64,000 nucleotides of DNA. Source: Blautia glucerasea. Its GTDB lineage: Bacteria > Bacillota > Clostridia > Lachnospirales > Lachnospiraceae. A program made the translations under genes and the position numbers. The notes beneath the pieces were generated by a model. The model saw only the letters and a list, made by a program, of their open reading frames with translations, did not search any database and was not told where the DNA came from. Each line of letters begins with the position of its first letter. The stretch's first letter is position 1. Shown here piece after piece: positions 34,687 to 43,600 of this stretch. Location of the stretch: positions 1-64,000 of the forward strand of contig NZ_JAJBMO010000007.1 of assembly GCF_020537505.1 (NCBI RefSeq), read 5' to 3'.

Positions 34687-35088
34687 TTATTTGCTTCCAT
34701 CCTCCCCCATCCCTGTCATAGTCAAATACTCATATTTCGGCTGGAAGTCGTGGCTTTTGGAGTGTTTGTAGTATTGCAGGAAAATACGGTCCATGATGTT
34801 TGGAATCTGGGTTTCAATTGGCTCGAACAGGATGATCAGGTACTGCATGGAGCTGTAACGGGTGCAGATGTCAACGCGGCGGATGGTCTGGCGGATGGAT
34901 TGTTCCATCTGGGAAAGAGCCTGCTCGATTTCCTCAATATGAGGAAGGGGGTCGGTAGCGGTTTCCATGGTGACCATTACCAGGTAGCAGCGGCAGCTGC
35001 TTCGGACGATGAGCTGGCGCATGTATTCGTACTGACGGGAAAAATCCCGGTAGTTAAGATCCAGGGCACCTGCGTAGCTTCCGCTCTT
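34687..35088 (-). pseudogene. Severed C-terminal domain of the HD-GYP protein
   Basis: In the same frame as the gene ending at 35089, the minus strand continues open for 134 codons beyond the TGA: KSGSYAGALDLNYRDF, a strand CYLVMVTMET, a long helix and DICTRYSSMQYLIILFEP. This has the plan of a degenerate GGDEF domain, with RYSSM in place of GGDEF. It must have been part of the protein before the stop arose. It could be made separately only from ATG 35022, which lacks a good ribosome site. Confidence 0.75.
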
Positions 35089-37518
35089 TCACAGGGAATC
35101 TGCAATCTGGTGAAGATCCCTTGCAATGCTTGCAGAGTCAGGGGACTGGTAGCTGATCTGCTGGTAGAAGGAAAACTGGTTTTTCCCATTCTGCTTCACG
35201 TAGTAGAGCGCTTTATCTGCCTTGGAGCAGCAGTCTGCGAAGGTGTCCCCGCTGGTGCACAGGCAAAGTCCGGCAGAAAGGGAAGCATAGCGGATTTCTG
35301 CATCTGCCTGAGCGATAGCCTGGAACTGCCCAAAAAGCTGCGTCATTGTCTCAGAAACGGATTCAGCTGTGACATCTGGCAGAAACAGAAGAAATTCATC
35401 TCCGCCCAGACGACAGGAAAGCCCTTCTTTTGTATAACGGGAAAGCAGGCTGCCGAGATTTTTCAGAGCCCGGTCTCCGGCCTTGTGCCCGTGGATGTCG
35501 TTGATCTTTTTCAGATTATCCATATCCAGGAAAATAAGACAACCGTTGTGATCCTTCATAAATTCAGCGATCAGCCGCTCGCCAAGGCTTCGCGTAGGGA
35601 GCCCTGTGAGCAGATCGTAATGCTTGGTTTCTTCCTGGCTCTTTATGGTGGTAACTACATCGGAAATAAATTTGCTGATGGTATTGTCAATTTCAGGCTG
35701 TCGGGCAGGTTCGGTTTCCAGGGAAAACTGGTCATCCAGAACCAGGCGGTTTTCGTCCATCAGCTTTAGAAATACATCTGAGATTTCCGGGTCAAACTGT
35801 TTGCCGCGGTTCTTACTGATCTCTTCCCGGATCATTTCCTGGGAAAGTGCATTTCGGTAAATCCGGTGGGAATTCATGGCGTCATAACTGTCTGCCATGG
35901 CAGTGATGCGTGCATGAATGGGGATTTCGTCTCCGGTAAGACCGTCTGGATATCCATTTCCATCATAACGTTCGTGATGATTTCGTGCTACTTCAACAAT
36001 ATGAGGGATAAAAGTAATATCCTTCAATATTTCTGCGCCGATAACGGTATGTTTTTTTATCAGATTATACTCATCTTCTGTAAGCCTGGAGGGATTGTTC
36101 AAAATCAAGTCGGGGATACCGATCTTGCCAATGTCGTGAAGATAGGCGGCGTGTTCCAGCTGATGGATTTCCTCTGGAGACCAGCCCAGTTCGGCGGCAA
36201 TAAGTGCGGCATATTTTGCAACCCGGTAGGAATGTCCGCGGGTGTATTCGTCCTTTGCCTCGAGGGTGGTGGACAAAGTCTGCATCATCTGCAGGGACAT
36301 TGACTCGGTCTGTTTTTGTTTCTGTATCAGCTCCTGCTGCTGGTGTTCGGCTTCCAGCCGCTGGATGTTCCGAAGGGTTCGGACGATATTGACAAACAAC
36401 AGGATAAGCATTCCAATGCCGATAAAAAGACCGGACATGGAGGTGACAAAATATACGGAAGCAGATTCTGCGGCAACGCACAGCAAGGTGAGCAAAAGTC
36501 CCAGGAGCAGAAGCTGGTCTGTACGTTTTTGGCTGGTGCGGAGGTAGAGATACAGGTGGATAAATACCATCAGGAACGTACCAACCAGTATGATCTGTCC
36601 CACAGGGAGTGTCTCAATGTAGTCGGCAATATTGGCAGCAGTCAGAATAGAGCAGACTGCAAAATTCAGCAGGGCGATCCCGCCTACAATGTGGTAAAGC
36701 CTGCGGTGAACTCCATGCTGCACACTGTCTGCATAAAGCAGAAGTGGGATTGGTCCAAGGAGGATCATAATGAAGCACAGGGAGCCCAGGGCAGAGGAAT
36801 TGGGAATGAGCAGCTGGCGGATTTTGGACTCGCCCAGCATCCAGACCGCACCCATAATCATGCACCAGCCAAGATACTCCATGTCAAAGCTTGTGTGGTA
36901 CACAAGTCCAAGCATAAGGCTGAAAAAAATGGTAGTCAGGCCTGCGAACAGGAAGAAAAAAGCCATGTAGGTGGCAAGCCCGTAACGGTTGAAAATCAGC
37001 TGCCAGATGTCGGCTTTGTCTCCACAGAAAACCTGGTTCACAACACCGGAATAGTTGGAGGTGTAGGTGGTTAGTTCAATGCGGAGTTCTTTCCCTGCAT
37101 CCTCATGGGAGGTGGGGCAGAAAATGAAACGGCTGGCAGAATTTTTCCCAACCAGACGGGTTTCGCTAGTGCTGTAATGTTCTCTCAGGGTGCCGTCTAT
37201 GTAGATATTCACGTCCTGTAGAGAGGAACGGATCGCCACTGATGAGGCGTCAAAATCTGCCGGAAGGGTGGAGGTAATGACCATGGTCTCGCCTGTGGGA
37301 ACATCATAGGAACCTGGCACCGTAATTTCTTCGGTGGTGCCGTCAGGCTTTTCCCAGGTAAAAGTTCCGGGGTAGAGGAGGGACGGGGAATTTTTGCTGA
37401 CGGTTCTTTCATCTGCACCGAAAAACTGCATGAAAATGAACCATCCAAGAATGGCGAGCATCAGAAAATAAAAAATGTATCTTGGCCCCTGTCGGGCAGG
37501 GGATTTCTCTTTGGGCAT
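35089..37518 (-). CDS. Membrane HD-GYP/GGDEF c-di-GMP signalling protein
   Basis: 809 residues from ATG 37518 behind AAAGGAAA. Order: N-terminal helix (about 14-33), an outside beta-rich domain (about 45-175), seven membrane helices (about 180-395, 7TMR-DISM-like), a coiled linker, an HD-GYP phosphodiesterase (about 430-600; YLHDIGKIGIP, NHHERYDGNGYPDGL, MADSYDAM) and a GGDEF domain (about 640-790; RLGGDEFLLF). Both catalytic motifs look intact, so it could both make and degrade c-di-GMP. The frame ends at TGA 35089-35091, but homologous-looking sequence goes on in frame to 34687: a nonsense change has probably removed a last domain. The composition is richer in GC than the kinase genes on its left. 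Confidence 0.85.
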   Translation of the reverse strand: MPKEKSPARQGPRYIFYFLMLAILGWFIFMQFFGADERTVSKNSPSLLYPGTFTWEKPDGTTEEITVPGSYDVPTGETMVITSTLPADFDASSVAIRSSLQDVNIYIDGTLREHYSTSETRLVGKNSASRFIFCPTSHEDAGKELRIELTTYTSNYSGVVNQVFCGDKADIWQLIFNRYGLATYMAFFFLFAGLTTIFFSLMLGLVYHTSFDMEYLGWCMIMGAVWMLGESKIRQLLIPNSSALGSLCFIMILLGPIPLLLYADSVQHGVHRRLYHIVGGIALLNFAVCSILTAANIADYIETLPVGQIILVGTFLMVFIHLYLYLRTSQKRTDQLLLLGLLLTLLCVAAESASVYFVTSMSGLFIGIGMLILLFVNIVRTLRNIQRLEAEHQQQELIQKQKQTESMSLQMMQTLSTTLEAKDEYTRGHSYRVAKYAALIAAELGWSPEEIHQLEHAAYLHDIGKIGIPDLILNNPSRLTEDEYNLIKKHTVIGAEILKDITFIPHIVEVARNHHERYDGNGYPDGLTGDEIPIHARITAMADSYDAMNSHRIYRNALSQEMIREEISKNRGKQFDPEISDVFLKLMDENRLVLDDQFSLETEPARQPEIDNTISKFISDVVTTIKSQEETKHYDLLTGLPTRSLGERLIAEFMKDHNGCLIFLDMDNLKKINDIHGHKAGDRALKNLGSLLSRYTKEGLSCRLGGDEFLLFLPDVTAESVSETMTQLFGQFQAIAQADAEIRYASLSAGLCLCTSGDTFADCCSKADKALYYVKQNGKNQFSFYQQISYQSPDSASIARDLHQIADSL

Positions 37519-37731
37519 GACAATTTTCCTTTCTGTGGAGGGGAAAGATGTTTATTAAAGCTATTATACTACATGGAAACACTTTCATCAAATACTCCGT
37601 TTTTTAATGCCTATTTTTTCGCTCTTGTGGGATATGCCTGGGGCTTTGGAGCGCTTATAATTTTTATAAAATAAAAAAGCGATCACTGACGGCAAAGCCG
37701 TGGCAGATTGGGAAAAAAGGAGGGATCCATT

Positions 37732-37887
37732 ATGGAATGGACAGAATGGGCGTTATTTACTTCCATTGTGCTGTTTATTTGGGAGGCGTGGCAGGTGTTT
37801 GCGGAATGGACGTTAGAAAAATATCATGAGAAGAGAGAATATGGGGGAAATCAGGCAGAAAATGATAAGAATAAAGAAGAAAAATAA
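37732..37887 (+). CDS. Small Trp-rich membrane-associated protein
   Basis: 51 residues from ATG 37732 behind AAAGGAGGG. One hydrophobic helix with several Trp (TEWALFTSIVLFIWEAWQVF), then a highly charged tail. Its TAA is one base before the ATG of the PP2C-like gene, so the pair is translated together. It may anchor or regulate the phosphatase-like protein. Family not recognised. Confidence 0.6.
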   Translation: MEWTEWALFTSIVLFIWEAWQVFAEWTLEKYHEKREYGGNQAENDKNKEEK

Positions 37888-37888
37888 C

Positions 37889-38467
37889 ATGACATTTGTT
37901 GGTGTGGCGGATGAAGGCCACGGAGAATTTCGGAATTGTACTTTTGCCAGGCTTCTATTGGAAGCTCTGGCAGAGTATTTTCTGGAATACGCAGAAAAGA
38001 TTACCAAAACACCGTTTCGTGATGAGATCAAATTTGAGCTTGCGCGGAAAATCCGAAAAGCAGTACAGGGCTATCCAGTGCAGGAGACAAGATTTGTAGG
38101 AGTTCTATTGATACCCGGTAAGAATATCCTGTTCCATGTGCGCTTTGGAGACGGGGGGATCTGTGGGGCGGCCAGTAATAATTGCTGCAAAAATATCAGC
38201 TGGAACATAAACATGAATGAAAGAGCTTTGAGCATTTGCGAGGATGGCTGCATAGAAATGGTCCGGATCAAGATGGAGCAGCTGGATAAATTTAAAAAGC
38301 TCTATCTTTTTGCCAGGGGGCGTGATATGCGCTTTTTGCTTTTTCACGACGGAGGAGTTGTGGGCAGATGTAAGGGTTATGAATATAGTCTGTATCAGCA
38401 AGAGCAGAAAAAGGAAGAGCAATGGGTAGAGCAAAATCAATGTATTGTAAGGATTTCTGAGAGCTAA
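37889..38467 (+). CDS. Degenerate PP2C-like protein
   Basis: 192 residues from ATG 37889, one base after the previous stop codon; the longer frame overlaps that gene. FVGVADEGHGEF takes the place of the PP2C V-A-D-G-x-G motif, FARLLLEALAEYF matches the next helix, and FVGVLLIPGKNILFHVRFGDGGICG the central strands with G-D-x-G. Key metal Asp residues are only partly kept, and the last third is short, so it may bind rather than remove phosphate. It opens a locus that ends in a large Ser/Thr kinase; a fuller PP2C gene stands with another kinase at 61.4-64 kb. Confidence 0.55.
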   Translation: MTFVGVADEGHGEFRNCTFARLLLEALAEYFLEYAEKITKTPFRDEIKFELARKIRKAVQGYPVQETRFVGVLLIPGKNILFHVRFGDGGICGAASNNCCKNISWNINMNERALSICEDGCIEMVRIKMEQLDKFKKLYLFARGRDMRFLLFHDGGVVGRCKGYEYSLYQQEQKKEEQWVEQNQCIVRISES

Positions 38468-38565
38468 CTAGACATTCGAATTCGGTCAAAATATACCGAA
38501 AAGCGGGCGTGCAGATTGCAGGAATGATTTTTCAAACAGGCTCTAAGGCTGTGCATCGCGGAGCG

Positions 38566-38602
38566 GTTACTGGTCACGGAGTGAACAGTAACTTGCTTTT
38601 TT
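38566..38602 (+). terminator. Hairpin with T-run
   Basis: GTTACTGGTCAC and GTGAACAGTAAC pair with one mismatch around GGA, followed by TTGCTTTTTTG. It terminates the PP2C-like gene and has the look of a repeated intergenic element. Confidence 0.65.
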
Positions 38603-38619
38603 GTACACTGTGAAATTTC

Positions 38620-38648
38620 TATACAACTTTTTTGATTTACGTTATAAT
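38620..38648 (+). promoter_or_regulatory. Promoter of the 598-residue protein
   Basis: TATACA, a 17-base spacer and a perfect TATAAT (38643-38648) lie about 110 bases before ATG 38756 and just after the upstream terminator. Confidence 0.5.
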
Positions 38649-38755
38649 GAATGAAAACAAAGGTGGTTATAGAGCATTTTTTACATACTCTGACAGTAGG
38701 ATATGCCTGTTAATGAGAATGTTAAAATACATTTACGTAGAGAGGAAAAGGCAAG

Positions 38756-40552
38756 ATGGAGAAAAAAACCTACGAGGCTGGGGCGTCTGCATATACACTA
38801 GGCGTTGCAAATAGCATATTGAATTATGCAGATGAATATGGACAAGCGAGCAAAGCTGAGTTGGAAAACATGCCCAAAGATGCAAGTGTAGACCAATGGA
38901 AGAAAAAAATGGAAGAAATTGCAGAGGAATTTATCTGCACGCCCAGGTATTTTCTTATGTGCTGGCTGGCAGCAAAATGTCTGAATAAAAATCTTCTGGG
39001 TTCAGAAATGAAACTGGGAGAATTCCCGGCTTTTCAGTATAAACCAAAGGGTGCAAGAAAGGCAAAAAAATTTGAAAAGGTTACAAGAGCGCATGCCCTG
39101 TCTCTGGATGAGGAAGAATTAAAGAAGTATATTACAATTTTTACAAACATTGTATGGGAGAATGAGCGGCCAGAGGAGAAAGAAAAAGATCTGCGTCCAT
39201 ATAAATTCAGCCCTGTTTTTCGCCGGGCATTTCTCCTGTATGTGAATACCCAGCTGCTTACGAAGGAAGAAGGACTGCAGATTGCCCATATGATCCGGCT
39301 GAGCTATGAAGAAACCTGCTATTTTCTTGTACGCGCAGTGGAAAATGACGGACTGGATTTTACAAAAAGCACAGACATCATACATGCGTACTGTCTGCTT
39401 CGTGGAAAAAGTTATGGTGTTTTTCAGCAGCTGGAAGCAAAATATCAGACAAAGGCAGCCAGGATTGAAAAAATAAATCTGGAGGAAAAGCCGGAAGGTT
39501 TTACTGCAGGGATGATGCCTGGAAGTGAGGTGTCCGGAAAGAAAGACGATCCGGGAATGTTATATGAACGGATTTGTCAATGGGAGGACGAAGTTATTTC
39601 CCAGGTCCTGGCAGAATCAAATGGAGAAAATGAGGCAGCAGGACAGGAGGCGGAAGACCAGAAGACTGGACAGAAAGTCAAGGCAGACGATCCCAAAAAG
39701 ATAGACTCTGTAGACGATAAATTTCTGGCATGGCTGGTTTCCCAGGCAAAGTACCTGGACATACCGGGAAAAAGCGCCCTTGCTGTTTACCGGAATCTGG
39801 TGGCATATGCTTATCATTATACGCTTGAGCATGACATCAGGAAAAAGGAAGGAAGCAATGTTGGCGGTGACGGGGATTTCCTGAAAAGCTTCCCAAGAGA
39901 TGGGACTGGGAAGGCAGACGGCTTAGAGGATAATATTGGCTTTACGGACCTGGAAGACTGCCTTGAGGATCCGGATGAAGCCGTAAACTGGAATGCGGGG
40001 AAATCAGGATTCCGCGAAATCTGCAGTATGAATAGTCCTTATCAGCTAAAAGAGGATATGGGCAAGGCGGATTACGAGAAACTGGTGCTCAATCGTCTGG
40101 TGCGTCTTTTTAATAAAATGAGCGGAAGCATATTTGAGGCCAAACATATAACACGGATCATGCGTTATACCCAGGTTGCACAAAACGGCAGCCTGGAATC
40201 GAATCTTATTACAGACAGGATCATCAGACTTCTGGCTGGAGAAATCCCGGTGACAAAGGCGGATATGCTATTTATGGTCTGGCTGGCATGCAATCTGGAT
40301 TGGGAAGATGAGAAGGAAAAAATGAGTGCAAGGGTTTGGGATTTCCTAGATGGGGGCTCCAAAGCACTGGAAGAGGGGCATTTGCCGGAACTGTATATTC
40401 CACACGTGCTGGAGCGTACATTTATACTCAGTTTGTGCATTGGCAATATGCCGGTGGGAGAGTGTATAAGTATTTCTACCGTTCATGCGAAAAATCCTGC
40501 ACAGATATATCTGGCATTGAGTGCGTATGTAAACAGTCAAATGAGTCAGTGA
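38756..40552 (+). CDS. Large protein of unknown function in kinase locus
   Basis: 598 residues from ATG 38756 behind AGAGGAAAAGG. There is no signal peptide or membrane helix. It is mainly helical, with an acidic low-complexity stretch (about 270-330) separating two alpha-helical regions. The two halves share a motif style of a helix pair ending in L-A-C-N/A-A-K-C-L, and both contain R-x-F-L/I-L-x-L-C/Y, which hints at an internal repeat (FRRAFLLYVNTQLLT against LERTFILSLCIGNMPV). No domain is recognised. Its place between a PP2C-like gene and a Ser/Thr kinase suggests a scaffold or substrate of that signalling pair. Confidence 0.65.
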   Translation: MEKKTYEAGASAYTLGVANSILNYADEYGQASKAELENMPKDASVDQWKKKMEEIAEEFICTPRYFLMCWLAAKCLNKNLLGSEMKLGEFPAFQYKPKGARKAKKFEKVTRAHALSLDEEELKKYITIFTNIVWENERPEEKEKDLRPYKFSPVFRRAFLLYVNTQLLTKEEGLQIAHMIRLSYEETCYFLVRAVENDGLDFTKSTDIIHAYCLLRGKSYGVFQQLEAKYQTKAARIEKINLEEKPEGFTAGMMPGSEVSGKKDDPGMLYERICQWEDEVISQVLAESNGENEAAGQEAEDQKTGQKVKADDPKKIDSVDDKFLAWLVSQAKYLDIPGKSALAVYRNLVAYAYHYTLEHDIRKKEGSNVGGDGDFLKSFPRDGTGKADGLEDNIGFTDLEDCLEDPDEAVNWNAGKSGFREICSMNSPYQLKEDMGKADYEKLVLNRLVRLFNKMSGSIFEAKHITRIMRYTQVAQNGSLESNLITDRIIRLLAGEIPVTKADMLFMVWLACNLDWEDEKEKMSARVWDFLDGGSKALEEGHLPELYIPHVLERTFILSLCIGNMPVGECISISTVHAKNPAQIYLALSAYVNSQMSQ

Positions 40553-40641
40553 GGCGAATAGGTTAGCCTGTATTTTCGTGCCCGTCAGGCTGTGAACATA
40601 TTATTATGACTGATGATAAAGGTCTGTAAGGTGGAGAAAAA

Positions 40642-43600
40642 ATGGAGAGAGAATATTTATCAGACAATACCTATATCCGTTTCCCAGGGGGAGAATGTTA
40701 TAAGATCAACGGAAGGATCGGGCGAGGCGGCGGAAGCCTTCTGTATTCTGCATGCAAAATGGTTTTGCAGGATGGAAAATATGAGGAGCAGAGCCGGATC
40801 CGCTATGCGCTGAAGGAATGCTTCCCCTATTCGGAGCAGTATGACTTTGCCCGTAATTCCACAGGGGAAATACGGCCTGTGACAGAGAGCCAGGAAGCGG
40901 AACATTATCTGCATTATGTAGCTGCCATGCAGCTGAATGAGGGAAAAATCACGTCGGAGATTTATGAAACAGAGGCAATCCGTATGGTTCCAATCCTTCA
41001 TCTGGCTGGCGGCGCGGAAATTTCCAAGGATCAGGGGGAAAGCTTCCATTATGTCAGCAATACATATACGGTGATGGCATCTTTGGAGAATAAAGGGGAA
41101 TCGGTGACAGCGTGGTATGGGAAAGAGGAGAACCATACAGCTGCGGCGATTTTTTCCGTGATTCGGCAGGTGCTGCTGGCGCTTCGGGAGGTGCATGGGG
41201 GAAAATATGTCCACCTCGACATCCAGGCAGGGAATATTTTCGTAACGGGAGACTGGCGGGACCAGAGCCTGACCTGCTTTCTCATCGACTTCGGCTCAGC
41301 GCGCAGACTGCTGGAGGATGGCAGATGTGCTCCTGTGGGAAGTGGACCCATATTTTCCTCACTGGGCTACCGCGCGCCGGAGATTGCCCGGATTCTTAGT
41401 GGAGAGAACAGAGAGTTCCGTCTGGGAAAAGAGGCGGATCTGTACAGCGTGGGCTACCTGCTTCTGTATTTTCTCACAGGAACCCGCTACAGTGCTGGGC
41501 TTCTGGCCCGTTTTCAAAATAAATATGACAAGAATTACCTTACACGCAAAAACATACAGGAATTGAATGTTCCAGCATATGTGGAAGAACTGATCCAGCA
41601 CATTCTGGCAAAAGCACTGGAACCGGATCCCGAGAAGCGTTATGGGACTACGGATGCCATGCTGAAGGATGTTGATAAAGTGCTGGAAGCCTTGCAGCCT
41701 TCCCATTCCCGGATTTCCGGTCTGACTTATGATGGATATATTTTGTATGACGCCAAAGAACCTGTCTGCCAGATGGCGGCACAGACTTTGCAGAAAAGGC
41801 TGGAGCATTTCCGGGCGTCCGGGCTGAAGCGGATTCACAGAGTATTTCTGGACAGCACAGAGGTTTCCGTAGATGCCAACCGGGATAAGCAGACGGTGGA
41901 AGCGCTGAAGGCAAGCGATTATCTGATCATTGTAGGAGGGGCAGATCCGGAGTCTGCAATCTGGCAGGCAAAAGAGGTGAAATTTTTCCTCAGGTTTCAT
42001 CCTGTATCCCACGTGCTGGTTATGGTAACCGGGCTGGAAAAAGAGGCTTTGGAAATGCCGGTGATCCGCGTGGCAGGTTTTGGCAGAGCAGCCGTTCTGG
42101 CAGCAGATGCCCGTGGCGGTTCCCAGAAGGAAATCAGGAAGAAAATAAAAAAGGAAGCTGCAATCCGTATTGCAGCCCCGCTTCTGTCTGTCCCTTATGA
42201 CGGACTGGTACAGCGCTACAAACGGTACCGCAGGAGAAAATTCGGCAGCATTGCGGCTGTTGTGGCAGTAACGCTTACCGGCTTTGGCGCACATGCAGCG
42301 TATCAGGCATACCAGATCCAGATCCAGCATACGCTGGCAAGCCAGAACCGGGCACTGAATTTGTGCAATCAGGCTATGGCGCTATATGAAAATGGGGACA
42401 AGAAGGGGGCACTTGAGACTGCCATTTTACCTTATGAAGAGGAAAAAACCAACTGGAGTGTGGTGCCGGAGCAGGTGTACGCCCTGAATACTATAATGGG
42501 TTCTTATTCTTCGGGTAAGGAAACCATGTTTGCGCCTCTGGGAATAGAAAAAATAGATGAAGAGGAGATGGCGGAGTCTGAAGATACGGAGTCCCCAGGG
42601 AATAATAAATTTGACCAGTTCCAGGATATCCGCGATTATGATTTTACCGTTGAAAACTGGCGGATACAGCGGAACGACCAGGGGCTGACCGTATATGATT
42701 TACAGAATAATACCCAGACTGTACTGACAACAGACTGTGCAGCCAGACCAGTTCTGGTTGCGGACAATTTATTGGCTGTGATTGAATATCAGGAAGGACA
42801 GCAGGATCCTTATGACCAGATGGACATCTGGAGTGATGAAAAAGGGCTTTTTACCCCGGTGCTGTATGATCTTACAACTGGGAAAGAGGTATGCCGTTTG
42901 GAAACTGAGAATGAGTGGTTTGAAAATGGCAAAGGGAACTGTGTGCTGAATCTGGATCTCATGGGAAAGAGTGCTTCGGATGTGTGGGCCTGCTGGATCG
43001 GGCAGAAATTGTGGCTTGTGGATTTGGCTGATGGAATGTCTGATCGGCTTGCAGATTTAACGTTTCACTCAGAAATTGCTGCTGTGGAGCCGTATTCCGA
43101 GAACGAATTTCTGGTAGGTCTGAGCAGCGGAAGTGTGATTTCCGTTACCGTATCCGATGGTTCTATGATCAAAAAGCTGGTTTATGAAGGCAATGGCACG
43201 CTGTATGATTTCCACTGTGACTCCCAGGCGCAGACGCTGGAGCTTTATACAGAGCAGGGTGTGGTTCATTGTGGAAAACCAAAGGATTCCAGAATGACAG
43301 ATGTGGATATCACAGGTCTTTTTGGAGAGAGCTATGAAATCGCAGGGGTAGAACAGGAAGGTGCGTATACGTACATGTGGTTTGGTGACACCGAACGGCA
43401 GAAAAAGGTGTACGGTTCCCTGTTTTTCTATAATGATGCTGTGGCTGTGTATCGGATGCTGGAAGAGGAACCTTTGTTTACCTATAAAAGTGACGGAGAC
43501 TGGAAAATCCAGGACGTGCAGATGCAAGTGCAGGATGGACAGGAAGTTGCGCTGGTTTTGGAGACTCGGTATAACGAAAACTATGAGACCATTTCCAGAA

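Noticed and set aside
35089..35091. Selenocysteine at the in-frame TGA
   Set aside because: No Sec hairpin was seen after the TGA on the minus strand, and the domain family does not use Sec; a nonsense change is simpler.
34750..37074. Long plus-strand frames opposite the HD-GYP gene (34750-35769, 36316-37074)
   Set aside because: They are antisense to clear HD-GYP/GGDEF motifs, lack ribosome sites and have no recognisable domain.
37573..37674. 33-codon hydrophobic frame on the plus strand
   Set aside because: Membrane-like composition but no ribosome site; not supported enough to list as a gene.
41359..42330. 323-codon minus-strand frame
   Set aside because: Antisense to the kinase/TIR-like gene; Cys/Pro/His-rich composition typical of a shadow frame.
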